A DNA stretch of 64,000 bases from Bacteroidales bacterium Phil12. GTDB lineage: Bacteria; Bacteroidota; Bacteroidia; Bacteroidales; P3. The DNA is taken from assembly GCA_002633275.1 (NCBI GenBank), contig NWBO01000158.1, positions 310,001 through 374,000 of the forward strand, read 5' to 3'. Below the pieces are notes generated by a model. That model was not told where the DNA came from. It ran no database searches and was given only the letters and a program-made list of their open reading frames with translations. The first letter of the stretch is position 1, and every line of letters starts with the position of its first letter. Positions 28,341 to 37,401 of this stretch are shown here, one piece after another. A program made the position numbers and the translations under genes.

Positions 28341-29075
28341 TTTTTTTGACTTTTATTTTAATCTCTCCTACTCAATTTCATACTTTGCAACCTCAATTCT
28401 CAATTTCATACTCCTATTTTTATACTTACCCGCCTTAACTTTTATTTTTATGTTTTGCATATATAATATATGTATGGGGTAAATCAAATTTCACAGTTTT
28501 TATTTTCGTTTTTCCCGTCTTAACTTTATTCTTTGCCGTCTTTGTTTCGTACTTTTCAATTTGAAGTTTGCGTTTGGCGGCCTTAACTTCTTGTCTGCCG
28601 CAGTGAAGTTTTTATTCAAAACAGCCCAATACTTTTCCAAGTCAGCCCAAAACGTCAGACAAAGTTGCGCAACTTTGAGGCACGTTTCAGGCTGACTTGG
28701 AAAAGTTTTAGGCTGTATCGGACACAAGTATCAGTATAATGAATTCAAATTTCAAACGGCAAAACATAAATTTAAGGCAGCAGAATAAGAATTTAAGATT
28801 TTTCAATAGAAAATTAAGATAGGTAAAGAAAAAATTAAGATAGTGAAAGAAAAAGTTAAAACAGGAAAAGAAGAATTTAAGGTCGTACAACACAAAATTA
28901 AGACCGTGAAATAAAAAGTTAAGATAGCGAATTAAAAAGTGGAGACAAGAAAACAGAAATTTAAGATAGTGAATTAAAAAGTTAAGACAAGAAAATATAA
29001 AAGTTAAAGCGAAGAAAAGGGAATTTAAGACCGGAAAATTAAAAGTTCAAAAGAGAAAAGAAAAAGTTAAGGCGA
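28341..29075. repeat. Noncoding locus: two opposed 21-bp-period arrays around a long dyad
   Basis: Right arm, about 28740-29066: some 16 degenerate units, nearly all exactly 21 bp, with leading word AAGTTAAGAY or AATTTAAGAY and an A-rich remainder. Left arm, about 28345-28600: the same kind of unit on the other strand (words AAGTTAAGGC, AAGTTAAGAC), more decayed. Between them lies a dyad: 28621-28655 and 28682-28716 are inverted copies matching at 31 of 35 positions, and its centre has the perfect palindrome CAAAGTTGCGCAACTTTG (28660-28677). Heptad-like frames of 61-75 codons exist because 21 bp equals seven codons; I do not regard them as genes. Confidence 0.75.
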
Positions 29076-31592
29076 TTAGACGGGATCAACGTCAATCGAT
29101 ATGCGAAGTTGAGAATTGACACGCAAAGATAAAAACTCCTCGTTGTATTGTCTCAATCGCTGCTTGGCAGAAGCGTAAGAAAGGCTCTTTTCTATCTTTA
29201 ACCAAATCTCCATTGCATAGTAATTCTTTATCCTTGCTATGATTGGCTCTTGCGGACCAAACAATCTCGAACCGAAAATTGTACGCAATCGACTCGCATA
29301 TTCAAAACTCTTCGCCGTTAAAAACTCTTTATCGCGATGCTGTAACGTCAGTTTTATCATTCGACAAAAAGGCGGAAAATTCATCATCTGACGCTCCTTG
29401 ATTTGTATGTCGTACATATGTCGATAGTTTCTTTGAACAACATCTTGCATCAGCATATTGTCTCTTTCAAAGGTCTGAATCAAAACTCGTCCCTCGTTAT
29501 TACGGCGTCCCGCTCTGCCACTGACCTGCGTCAGTATCTGAAAAGCACGCTCAAAGGCTCGAAAATCGGGATAATGCAGCATCGTATCAGTCCCGATAAC
29601 GCCCACCAACGAAACGTTATCAAAGTCCAAACCCTTTGTAATTATCTGCGTGCCGCACAAAATATCGATTTTCTTTGAAGAAAAGTCGCTCAAAATATCG
29701 GTATATGCGTCTTTGGAACGCATGGAGTCCAAATCCATACGCTTTATCTTCGCTTTGGGAAAATACAACGCAAGTTCCTCTTCTATCTTCTGCGTACCCG
29801 AGCCTACAATCTTCAAGGCATGTGATTCACATTGCGGACAAGCACTCAACGCCGGCGTATGGTAGCCACAATAATGGCATTGCAGGTCTGCCGTATCCTT
29901 ATGAAAAACCAAAGATACGTCGCAAGAAGGACATTTTGGAATATATCCGCACACGTTACACTCTATATGAGGAGCGTATCCTCGTCGGTTTTGGAAGATA
30001 AGCACTTGACGATTATTGTTTAGTTCGGCATCTATTGCGTCTATCAAGTCTTTGGAGAATATTCCATAGGTGGATTTGTCTTTTATTGCCGCTTTCATAT
30101 CCACAAGTTCAATGCGTGGCAATGGCAAATCAAAGTATTGTTTGGTAAGTTCCAAGAGTTGATACTTGCCGTCAAGGGCTAACTTATAAGTTTCTACATT
30201 GGGCGTTGCACTTCCTAATACCGTCTTTGCTCCAAATAACTTTGCCAAATACAAAGCACAGTCCCTGCCATTGTAATGCGGCACGGGTTCGGTTTGTTTG
30301 AAAGAAGTGTCGTGTTCTTCATCAATAATTACCAATTGCAAATCAGTAAAAGGCAAAAAAACCGCACTTCTTGAACCCACGATGATTTGAAACTTTTGTT
30401 TGTTATGGGCTTCTGAGGTATCGTTATCGGCTTCGGAATTATCGGACATCATTGTACGATGCCAAATCTCGGCTCTTTCGAGCATGGAAAACTTAGAATT
30501 ATACACAACAGCCTTATCACCGAAATACTTTTCCAAACGGTTGATAAGTTGCATCGTTATTGCAATTTCGGGCAAAAGGAAAAGAACCTGACCACCGCCA
30601 CTAACGACTTTATCGATAAGTTTGATATACACCTCTGTCTTACCGCTGCCAGTAACTCCGTGAATAAGAGTTATGGGGGTGTCGTTCCAAGTGTTGATAA
30701 TAGTGTCGAAGACCTCTTGTTGTTGAGTGTTCAAAACAATGGAATCAACATCCGAAGTTTTAACTCGGCTTTTCAAACGAGAAACTTCGTAAGATTGTCT
30801 GACGAATATGCCTTTTTTGAGCATAGTGTTAAGCGTGGAAAGATTATCCTGCCCGAAATCGTTTTTTTTCAGCCGAGTGTTGTTTTTGATTAGCGAAAGA
30901 TATTTTAGGATTAACTGACTTTGGGGCCGGGTTCTCTTATTAGCGTCCAAATCTTGGAGTAAGGATTTGAGGTTTTCTTGATTGCTACACTCTTCGTTAA
31001 GAGTAATAAAAAGTTCTTTCTTCGGGCGGTAACGAGAATAAAGTTCTTCATCGGTGATAAGGACGTCTTTTTTTATTAGTTTGTTGATTGTGGTTAATAC
31101 ATCTTTGGCTTCCAAAGTGGTTTTTAAGTCTTCAAGAGATATTTTGTCCTTTCCGACGATTAAATTAAAGATTTGCAATTCCTTTTCATCAAAGTCGGAA
31201 ATGTCGGAATTAAAGTATGGCGACACAGTTACCATTGTCTCGCTTTTCAAACGAAAGGACGCTGGCAAAGCAACCGTAAGCACATCGCCTATATATGAAA
31301 CGTAATAATCGCTAATCCACTTAAAGAATTTTATCTGCTTGGGCGTTACAATAGGATTATCGTCTATAATGTCCAATATGTACTTCATTGTGGAAGAATG
31401 TTCGGTGGCAGGGTTTATATCGTCGTGCAAATTTACCACAATGGCGGAATAAATACGACTTCTTAACTGCACAACAACTCTTTGTCCGACTTTTATGTTT
31501 GTAAGATTTGTCGGCACTTTGTAAGTATAAGAATACGGAAGATGTAATGACAATATAACGTCAGCGTATGAAGGACAATCAGATTTCATCAA
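29076..31592 (-). CDS. priA: Primosomal protein N' (replication restart helicase PriA)
   Basis: The 838-residue protein has an N-terminal 3'-DNA-binding domain (YADVILSLHLPYSYTYKVP), Walker A GVTGSGKTEVY (about residue 310), Walker B IDEEHDTSF, eight zinc-binding Cys (CNVCGYIPKCPSC...CHYCG...CPQC, about 560-605), and helicase motifs V/VI (GTQIITKGLDFDNVSLVG, VSGRAGR). It reloads the replisome at stalled forks. Its start overlaps the end of the upstream aminotransferase gene by 14 bases, so they are probably translated from one mRNA. Confidence 0.96.
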   Translation of the reverse strand: MMKSDCPSYADVILSLHLPYSYTYKVPTNLTNIKVGQRVVVQLRSRIYSAIVVNLHDDINPATEHSSTMKYILDIIDDNPIVTPKQIKFFKWISDYYVSYIGDVLTVALPASFRLKSETMVTVSPYFNSDISDFDEKELQIFNLIVGKDKISLEDLKTTLEAKDVLTTINKLIKKDVLITDEELYSRYRPKKELFITLNEECSNQENLKSLLQDLDANKRTRPQSQLILKYLSLIKNNTRLKKNDFGQDNLSTLNTMLKKGIFVRQSYEVSRLKSRVKTSDVDSIVLNTQQQEVFDTIINTWNDTPITLIHGVTGSGKTEVYIKLIDKVVSGGGQVLFLLPEIAITMQLINRLEKYFGDKAVVYNSKFSMLERAEIWHRTMMSDNSEADNDTSEAHNKQKFQIIVGSRSAVFLPFTDLQLVIIDEEHDTSFKQTEPVPHYNGRDCALYLAKLFGAKTVLGSATPNVETYKLALDGKYQLLELTKQYFDLPLPRIELVDMKAAIKDKSTYGIFSKDLIDAIDAELNNNRQVLIFQNRRGYAPHIECNVCGYIPKCPSCDVSLVFHKDTADLQCHYCGYHTPALSACPQCESHALKIVGSGTQKIEEELALYFPKAKIKRMDLDSMRSKDAYTDILSDFSSKKIDILCGTQIITKGLDFDNVSLVGVIGTDTMLHYPDFRAFERAFQILTQVSGRAGRRNNEGRVLIQTFERDNMLMQDVVQRNYRHMYDIQIKERQMMNFPPFCRMIKLTLQHRDKEFLTAKSFEYASRLRTIFGSRLFGPQEPIIARIKNYYAMEIWLKIEKSLSYASAKQRLRQYNEEFLSLRVNSQLRISIDVDPV

Positions 31593-32769
31593 AGGCTTTG
31601 AGTATTCTATTTATCGATTCGTTTATCTCACTCTCGGTTATGGTTAAAGGAGGTTTGATTGAAATACAATTGCTGTTGAATAAGTGTGTTCCGGTTATGA
31701 TGCCGTTATTAAAACACGAAATAAGAAGTTTTTGCCAATCCACTCCGTCATTCAAATATACGGCGTTGAATAAGCCTATGCCCACCACTTGTTTTATATG
31801 TTTGTGGCGAAGTTTCTCTCTGTAAATTTCGCCTTTGGCTTTTACGCTTTCAATTAAATCGCCTTCGACAATGCAGTTCAATTGTGCAAGTGCGGCAGCC
31901 AAACAAACAGGATTACCGCCGTATGTTGTCGCATGTCCAATCAATGGGTGGTGATTATTCAATCGATTCATTATAACTTCCTTGCCGATAAAGGCTCCGA
32001 TAGGCAAGCCTCCGCCCATAGCCTTTGCAATACAAAGTATATCGGGAACAAATCCGTATTGCTCAAAAGCAAACAACGAACCCGTGCGACCAAAACCCGT
32101 TTGAATTTCATCTAAAATCAATACAGCACCCACTTCATCGCAACGGCTACGTAGTTTTTTCAAATAATCGTTCTTCGGCAACTCCACTCCTGCTCCGACA
32201 GCCACGCTCTCGGCAACAACGCAGCAAGTGTCTGAATCAATTTTAAGCAAATCCTCTTCGTTATTGAACTCAATGTTATCGGTACAAGGCAACAGAGGTA
32301 AGAAATTCGTGCGAAACTTTTCATCGCTAAGCATCGACACGCACGCAATGGTTGAGCCGTGATAAGAGTTTGTGTAAGAGATTATCTTGTTTTTGTGGTT
32401 GTATAGTTTTGCCGCCTTTATCGCTCCTTCAATAGCCTCGCTACCGCTATTGACATAAAAGATTTGCGTTAAGTCTTTGGGCAGAAATTCTTTTAATCGA
32501 ACGGCATAATCCATTTGTGGCTTTTGGATAAACTCTCCATAGACCATAACGTGTAAATACTTATCGATTTGGTCTTTTATCGCCTTGACAACTTCGGGAT
32601 TTTTGTGTCCGGCGTTACCGACGCAGATGCCCGAAAGCATATCCATATAACGTTTCCCATTAACATCTTTCACCCAAACACCTTCTGCCTTTGCAGGCTC
32701 AATGATTATAGGGTCTATCTCCGAAATCTGTGCTACATTCTTACGAAATTCACTAAGTTCTATTGCCAT
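31579..32769 (-). CDS. Class III PLP-dependent aminotransferase (acetylornithine/ornithine aminotransferase-like)
   Basis: The 396-residue fold-type I enzyme has FYVNSGSEAIEGAIKAAKLY (phosphate binding), SYHGST, LILDEIQTGFGRTGSLFA (Asp to the pyridine N) and DILCIAKAMGGGLPIGAF with the PLP lysine. The family moves an amino group from an omega-amino acid to 2-oxoglutarate. No arginine, biotin or GABA genes are nearby, so the substrate is open. It leads the priA operon from a TAACTTTG promoter box and overlaps priA. Confidence 0.85.
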   Translation of the reverse strand: MAIELSEFRKNVAQISEIDPIIIEPAKAEGVWVKDVNGKRYMDMLSGICVGNAGHKNPEVVKAIKDQIDKYLHVMVYGEFIQKPQMDYAVRLKEFLPKDLTQIFYVNSGSEAIEGAIKAAKLYNHKNKIISYTNSYHGSTIACVSMLSDEKFRTNFLPLLPCTDNIEFNNEEDLLKIDSDTCCVVAESVAVGAGVELPKNDYLKKLRSRCDEVGAVLILDEIQTGFGRTGSLFAFEQYGFVPDILCIAKAMGGGLPIGAFIGKEVIMNRLNNHHPLIGHATTYGGNPVCLAAALAQLNCIVEGDLIESVKAKGEIYREKLRHKHIKQVVGIGLFNAVYLNDGVDWQKLLISCFNNGIITGTHLFNSNCISIKPPLTITESEINESINRILKAFDEI

Positions 32770-32792
32770 TGCTTTATCGAAATTTAGAGTTG

Positions 32793-32800
32793 CAAAGTTA
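32793..32800 (-). promoter_or_regulatory. -7 box of the aminotransferase-priA operon
   Basis: The minus strand reads TAACTTTG, 24 bases before the aminotransferase ATG. Confidence 0.6.
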
Positions 32801-32873
32801 TAAAAATTTTAGTTTTCTTTGTCGTTTTATATCAATATTGAGATATTTTACGTTTCTATTACGCAAATTATTG

Positions 32874-32881
32874 TAATTTTG
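32874..32881 (+). promoter_or_regulatory. -7 box of the thioredoxin-fold gene pair
   Basis: TAATTTTG lies 28 bases before the ATG at 32909. It is divergent from the aminotransferase promoter. Confidence 0.6.
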
Positions 32882-32908
32882 CCCACGAAACATATTAACA
32901 AGACAACG

Positions 32909-34342
32909 ATGGATTTGAAAAAAAGAATGTTTGCAGTCTTCGTATTAGTGTCTCTAATCAGTCCGATAGTTAAAGCACAGTACGAAATAACGTTTGAGAT
33001 TAAAAACACAACTACCGATACTCTTCTTTTGGGCTACTATTGGCACGGCGGAACGTATGCAATAGATACGGCAATAAATAATAACAAAGGTAAGTTCGTA
33101 TTCAAAAACAAAACAAAACAATTGGAACAAGGCGTATTCTTTGTAACCGACACCAAGGGACATTACTGCGATTTTATCATAACAAAGGAAAAAAACTTGA
33201 AATTCAAGACCGAAGATGCGGCGTGGTTGAAAAACCTTAGCGTCAAAGGTAGTAAAGACGAGGAGTTGTACATCGATTATATGCAAAAAAGCGATAGTTT
33301 AGGCTCTTTGTACAAAGAAATCATTGCAGGAAGAGAAACTATTTCCAAAGACGAATACGACACCAAACTCAAAAAATTTAAGGACGAAAACGACTCATTG
33401 AAAAACGCTTTCATTAAAAATCATCCAGACCATTTGCTTGCAAAAATTCTTTTGGCGGCTAAACCTATCGTTGTTCCGCAATCCGAAACAATTTATAAGC
33501 AAGACGGTAGTGTGGATTCGATAAAAATGCAAAACAATAGGTTCTGCTATTACAAACGTCATTATTTTGACAATGTGGATTTGACTTGCGATGCTCTTTT
33601 GAATACCAACAAACAAGTGTTTATTGATAACTACAACAACTATTGGGAAAATGTAATGAAGTATGAGAAAGCCGACAGTATTTTGTACTATGCCGAATAT
33701 TGGATTAACAAAACCGGTAACGGCAAGATGTTTGACTTTTTCGTGCGAGATATTTCTTCTCGTTATTTGCAAAGTCCTATAATGGGACACGACAAAGTTT
33801 ATGTCGGTATGGTGGATAAATATCTTAAAACGGGTAAATTCACAGGTCTTGCTCCCTCTGATATGGAGCAAAATATCAATAGAGCAGACAAGTGGCGTAA
33901 TCTTCTGCTTGGCCAAACCGTTCCCGATTTGGCTTGCCCCGAAGGTGAGGAAGGCAGCAAATGGAGACATTTGGACGAATTTAAGACAAAATACAAAATT
34001 CTCGTGTTTTGGGCTGCGTCTTGCGGTCATTGCACAACGGAAATCCCTAAATTATTTGAGTTTTATAAACAATACAGAGGACAATATAATTTAGAAGTCT
34101 TTGCTGTGCATACCGAGGGCGAAATAAAAGAAAGAGATACTTTTTTGGATAAATACGGCATAAACTGGGTTAATGTCAATGGTCTTATCGCCACATACGA
34201 TTGGAGAGAATACTTTGATGTAGAAAAGACACCTATAATATATATACTCGATGCCAACAATAAAATTCTTGCTAAGAATATTGCTGCCGACAACGTTAAA
34301 CAAGTTATGGATATATTGGAAAACGGAGGATTTGATTTATGA
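32909..34342 (+). CDS. Secreted TlpA-like thioredoxin-fold protein
   Basis: Translated from the ATG at 32909, the 477-residue protein has a signal peptide (MDLKKRMFAVFVLVSLISPIVKAQ). An N-terminal beta domain (EITFEIKNTTTDTLLLGYYW, DUF4369-like) and a helical middle (DUF5106-like, about 150-330) lead to a C-terminal thioredoxin fold with the active site WAASCGHCTTEIPK. The CGHC centre suggests a periplasmic disulfide reductase or isomerase. It overlaps the next gene, a paralogue with the same layout, by 4 bases. Confidence 0.82.
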   Translation: MDLKKRMFAVFVLVSLISPIVKAQYEITFEIKNTTTDTLLLGYYWHGGTYAIDTAINNNKGKFVFKNKTKQLEQGVFFVTDTKGHYCDFIITKEKNLKFKTEDAAWLKNLSVKGSKDEELYIDYMQKSDSLGSLYKEIIAGRETISKDEYDTKLKKFKDENDSLKNAFIKNHPDHLLAKILLAAKPIVVPQSETIYKQDGSVDSIKMQNNRFCYYKRHYFDNVDLTCDALLNTNKQVFIDNYNNYWENVMKYEKADSILYYAEYWINKTGNGKMFDFFVRDISSRYLQSPIMGHDKVYVGMVDKYLKTGKFTGLAPSDMEQNINRADKWRNLLLGQTVPDLACPEGEEGSKWRHLDEFKTKYKILVFWAASCGHCTTEIPKLFEFYKQYRGQYNLEVFAVHTEGEIKERDTFLDKYGINWVNVNGLIATYDWREYFDVEKTPIIYILDANNKILAKNIAADNVKQVMDILENGGFDL

Positions 34343-35742
34343 AAATATTTAAGTTAAGTTTGTTAATAGTTTCTTTGTTTTGCTTTGCAACAGTCGCTAA
34401 GGGGCAAAACAACTACAAAGTAAGTTTTTTTATACACGAATACGAGTACGACTCTATTTTTATAGAGGGTTTCTGCGGAAGCCAAAACCTTAGAATGGAC
34501 AGTTTGAAAGTTTCAAAAGACGGAGGTTTTCATTGGATTGCCAACGATTACCCTATGGGAATGTATATGGTCAAAAGCAAAAAAGGAGATTTGTTTTCGT
34601 TTGTATTAGAACAGAGCAAAGATTTTTCGATAGAGATTTACAATTCAGGAGAGTTTTTTGTAAAAAACTCTCCTGAGAATGATGCTTATTTTCTTTACCA
34701 AAAAGAAAACAAGAAATGTCAAAGTGCAATGTATTATTATAAAATCAAAGCAAACGAACAAGGTGCCAATGTGGATTCATTAAGAAACGATATTTTGAAT
34801 GTAATAGACAGTTTCAACGTATTCCAAAAGAGTTTCTTCAAGACTTATCCCACAAATCTGATTACTGTTGTTTTTGACGGAATGGAGCAAACTGCACCTG
34901 CCTATTTCTTTAATAACGGTAAAGTTATCCCCGAAAAACAAGCGGAATATAATTTCTACTATCGCACTCATTATTGGAATCGTTTCCATTTTACTGATAA
35001 AAGAATTTTATACACACCTTATTTTATCAAACAATTCAATTCCTACATAACCGAAGCCACTGCACAAGAACCTGACTCTATCTGCACGGCTATCGACAAT
35101 TTTATAAAAACGGCAGACTCAAAGGGCGGAAAGGAATATGCAGATTACATCATTTCGTGGTATTTGGATTATCTTCCGCAAATGCCTTTTTCTTTTAATG
35201 AAATTATTTATTCACATTTGGTCAATACTTATATAGACCGTGCGGCGACTTACCTTATGCCTTCCATTATAGAATATCACAAAGACAATCTAAAAAAGAT
35301 TGAACCATTTCTTCCCGGAAAACTTATGCCGAATATAATTCTTGCCGACTTTAATAAAGTTCCACATTCGTTGTATTCTGTCAAAAAAAACTATACTGTG
35401 TTGTATTTCTTTGCTTCCACGTGTGAGAGTTGCAAGAAAAACATTGAAGATTTGACTAATTTTTATAATGATTTCAAAGATAAATACGATGTAGAGATTT
35501 TCTTGATAGATATTGACCAAGACTATGCTATATGCAAGGCACGACAGGAAGCCGACCCTTATCCTTGGATTGTTACACACGCAAGCGAAGCCGAACTTCG
35601 CCCCTATAATTTTCAATTGGACCACACTCCTACTTTATATATCTTGGATAAAGACAAACGTATCTTAAATAAGACTGCTATTTACAGCCACGTAAAACAA
35701 ACTATTGAAAACTCCCAAAATATGGCTTCGTCAAAAAGGTAA
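34339..35742 (+). CDS. Secreted thioredoxin-fold protein, paralogue of the preceding gene
   Basis: The 467-residue protein has a signal peptide (MKIFKLSLLIVSLFCFATVAKGQ) and the same three parts as its neighbour, ending in a thioredoxin domain with FFASTCESCKKNIEDL. The active site is CESC instead of CGHC, which usually shifts the redox potential. The cis-Pro region (LDHTPTLYILD) is kept. The ATGA overlap (34339-34342) implies translational coupling, so the two may work as a pair on envelope proteins. That is inference. Confidence 0.8.
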   Translation: MKIFKLSLLIVSLFCFATVAKGQNNYKVSFFIHEYEYDSIFIEGFCGSQNLRMDSLKVSKDGGFHWIANDYPMGMYMVKSKKGDLFSFVLEQSKDFSIEIYNSGEFFVKNSPENDAYFLYQKENKKCQSAMYYYKIKANEQGANVDSLRNDILNVIDSFNVFQKSFFKTYPTNLITVVFDGMEQTAPAYFFNNGKVIPEKQAEYNFYYRTHYWNRFHFTDKRILYTPYFIKQFNSYITEATAQEPDSICTAIDNFIKTADSKGGKEYADYIISWYLDYLPQMPFSFNEIIYSHLVNTYIDRAATYLMPSIIEYHKDNLKKIEPFLPGKLMPNIILADFNKVPHSLYSVKKNYTVLYFFASTCESCKKNIEDLTNFYNDFKDKYDVEIFLIDIDQDYAICKARQEADPYPWIVTHASEAELRPYNFQLDHTPTLYILDKDKRILNKTAIYSHVKQTIENSQNMASSKR

Positions 35743-35786
35743 CATTACAGCAAACAAAACAAGGATAATTCAAGACAAAAAATTAA

Positions 35787-35912
35787 TATCACTATTTGTT
35801 TTATTGATATTTAATACTATTTCACTAATCACTCACATTAGAAAACTAATGTGAGTGATTATTTTATTAGTGTTTAACACTAATTTTTTGATTAGTGATA
35901 TTAATTTTTTGT
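35787..35912. repeat. 21-bp-period word array, 6 units
   Basis: Units start at 35787, 35808, 35829, 35850, 35871 and 35892, with words TATCACTATT, TATTTAATAC, TCACTCACAT, TGTGAGTGAT, TGTTTAACAC and TTAGTGATAT. The third and fourth are reverse complements and form a hairpin that may end transcription of the thioredoxin pair. Confidence 0.8.
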
Positions 35913-35970
35913 CTTCACATAAACCTATATTTTATTATGTGAAAATTTTTTATTAATTTCTTGTAAAAAA

Positions 35971-36003
35971 TTTGGTTATTTATAAAAATTATGTATAAAT
36001 TTG
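35971..36003 (+). promoter_or_regulatory. Promoter of the AT-rich secreted gene pair
   Basis: TTTG at 35971-35974 and TAAATTTG at 35996-36003 are 21 bp apart. The ATG follows at 36034. Confidence 0.65.
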
Positions 36004-36033
36004 CAAAAAATCAATAATCAAAAATTCAAGACA

Positions 36034-37380
36034 ATGCGAAAAATTACATTTTTAATATTGATGATAAGTTTAGTAATATTATGCCCAACAAAGAGTAATG
36101 CACAGATGCAATCGGCAATGGTAACAAGTACGCAACGAGTAATTACGCCTACACCACCACAAACACGTATCATCCCGATAAAGTCAGTTACTATCACGCC
36201 TACAAAGATTTTATCAGCAGTAAATTATATGTATCAATCAAATATTGGTATTGCTTTTTATTTGACAGATAATGATAGTAATGCCTCAGCATTTTTTCCA
36301 AATTGTGGCACAAAGGTTAGTTACTTGCAAAGATTTGAAGTTATGGATATGGATATCTACAACAATGATGTTTTTTTCTGTGGAAGAAAGAATGATACTG
36401 CATTTTTTGCCTATTCATCATGGATGAATTTAATAACGGGAGGTTCAATAAATATAATTTATTTTCCTCAAAAAGAAGTAAGAACTTGTAATAAAATAGA
36501 TGTTTATACAAATAAGTATGGAGACCTGAAAGTTTCTTTAATAGGAGAAGATCCTTCTCTGTTAAGTCTGTTTATTGATTTTAATTTATCTTCTATGCAG
36601 TGTGATAAATATTATAGAGGTAGGAAATTATTGGAGGTCAGACATACTGCAAATAATGTTGTTTTGTTGGGAGAAGTAGGCAATGGCTCATTTACATTAA
36701 TATCTCACGACAAAAATAATTTACAAAATTATGTAGGACATAGATATCAAACACCTTATTTGTACGTTGATTCACAGGGGAAATACAGCTATTTGTTGGA
36801 AATATTAAATGAAAACGGAGCAGATATTGCGATAGTCGGATATACTATAAATGATTCAGTTTATGGCACAACAATTAGTACAGTAGATCTTAATAGTATG
36901 AATGTTTTGGAAAACCAAACAGTACTCAATTCTACTGTAAATTCGCAATTAAAAGATATGAAAATGGATTATGAAAATAAAAACTTATTATGTTTAATTA
37001 AAAATCCTATTACAGGCTCAAAACATAATATCTTTGCTTTACAGCCATTGTCAGGGAGTGGTTATCAGACAGATGTTGTAATTCCTAATCCATTTCCACG
37101 TGAAGATTTTAGAAGTATTTCTACGTATGATTACAAAGATTCGCCGTGTTATATGGTTTTGGGTCATATAAATAACAATCATATACTTTTGTTTGATAAA
37201 AAACAATATGACTTTAAGAACTTAAATTGTAGTGATTACGATAAATTTAAGGTTGAAATAATAAAACCTGTTAAAATGCTTGAAAAGGTTGATTATGAGT
37301 ACATATGCCCAATACATTTTACTACTTCCATAATTACTGTCCCACTTTCACAATCACAGTATTCGATAATATGTAAATAA
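36034..37380 (+). CDS. Secreted protein of unknown function
   Basis: From the ATG at 36034 the 448-residue product has a signal peptide (MRKITFLILMISLVILCPTKSNAQ). The mature part is beta-rich with repeated DVFFCGRKNDTAFFAY / NVVLLGEVGNGSFTLIS / CYMVLGHINNNHILLFDK segments about 70-100 residues apart, which suggests blades of a beta-propeller. No catalytic motif or sorting domain is visible. Its codons are clearly more AT-rich than those of its neighbours. The next gene, 21 bases on, encodes a T9SS cargo, and the two look like one operon. Confidence 0.7.
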   Translation: MRKITFLILMISLVILCPTKSNAQMQSAMVTSTQRVITPTPPQTRIIPIKSVTITPTKILSAVNYMYQSNIGIAFYLTDNDSNASAFFPNCGTKVSYLQRFEVMDMDIYNNDVFFCGRKNDTAFFAYSSWMNLITGGSINIIYFPQKEVRTCNKIDVYTNKYGDLKVSLIGEDPSLLSLFIDFNLSSMQCDKYYRGRKLLEVRHTANNVVLLGEVGNGSFTLISHDKNNLQNYVGHRYQTPYLYVDSQGKYSYLLEILNENGADIAIVGYTINDSVYGTTISTVDLNSMNVLENQTVLNSTVNSQLKDMKMDYENKNLLCLIKNPITGSKHNIFALQPLSGSGYQTDVVIPNPFPREDFRSISTYDYKDSPCYMVLGHINNNHILLFDKKQYDFKNLNCSDYDKFKVEIIKPVKMLEKVDYEYICPIHFTTSIITVPLSQSQYSIICK

Positions 37381-37386
37381 TAAATT

Positions 37387-37393
37387 AAGGAGG
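37387..37393 (+). promoter_or_regulatory. Strong Shine-Dalgarno sequence
   Basis: AAGGAGG lies 8 bases before the ATG at 37402. Such a full match is unusual here, where nearly all other starts have only A-rich leaders. Confidence 0.7.
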
Positions 37394-37401
37394 AAATAAA
37401 A

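Noticed and set aside
28500-28893. Minus-strand frames of 75 and 61 codons with repeated LNFFFHY-like heptads.
   Set aside because: They arise because the DNA repeat is 21 bp long. The neighbouring frames show equally regular heptads, there is no start context, and no family match is seen.
35787-35912. Possible CRISPR array.
   Set aside because: Units vary in sequence, have no constant repeat with unique spacers, and the 21-bp period is too short; no cas gene is present.
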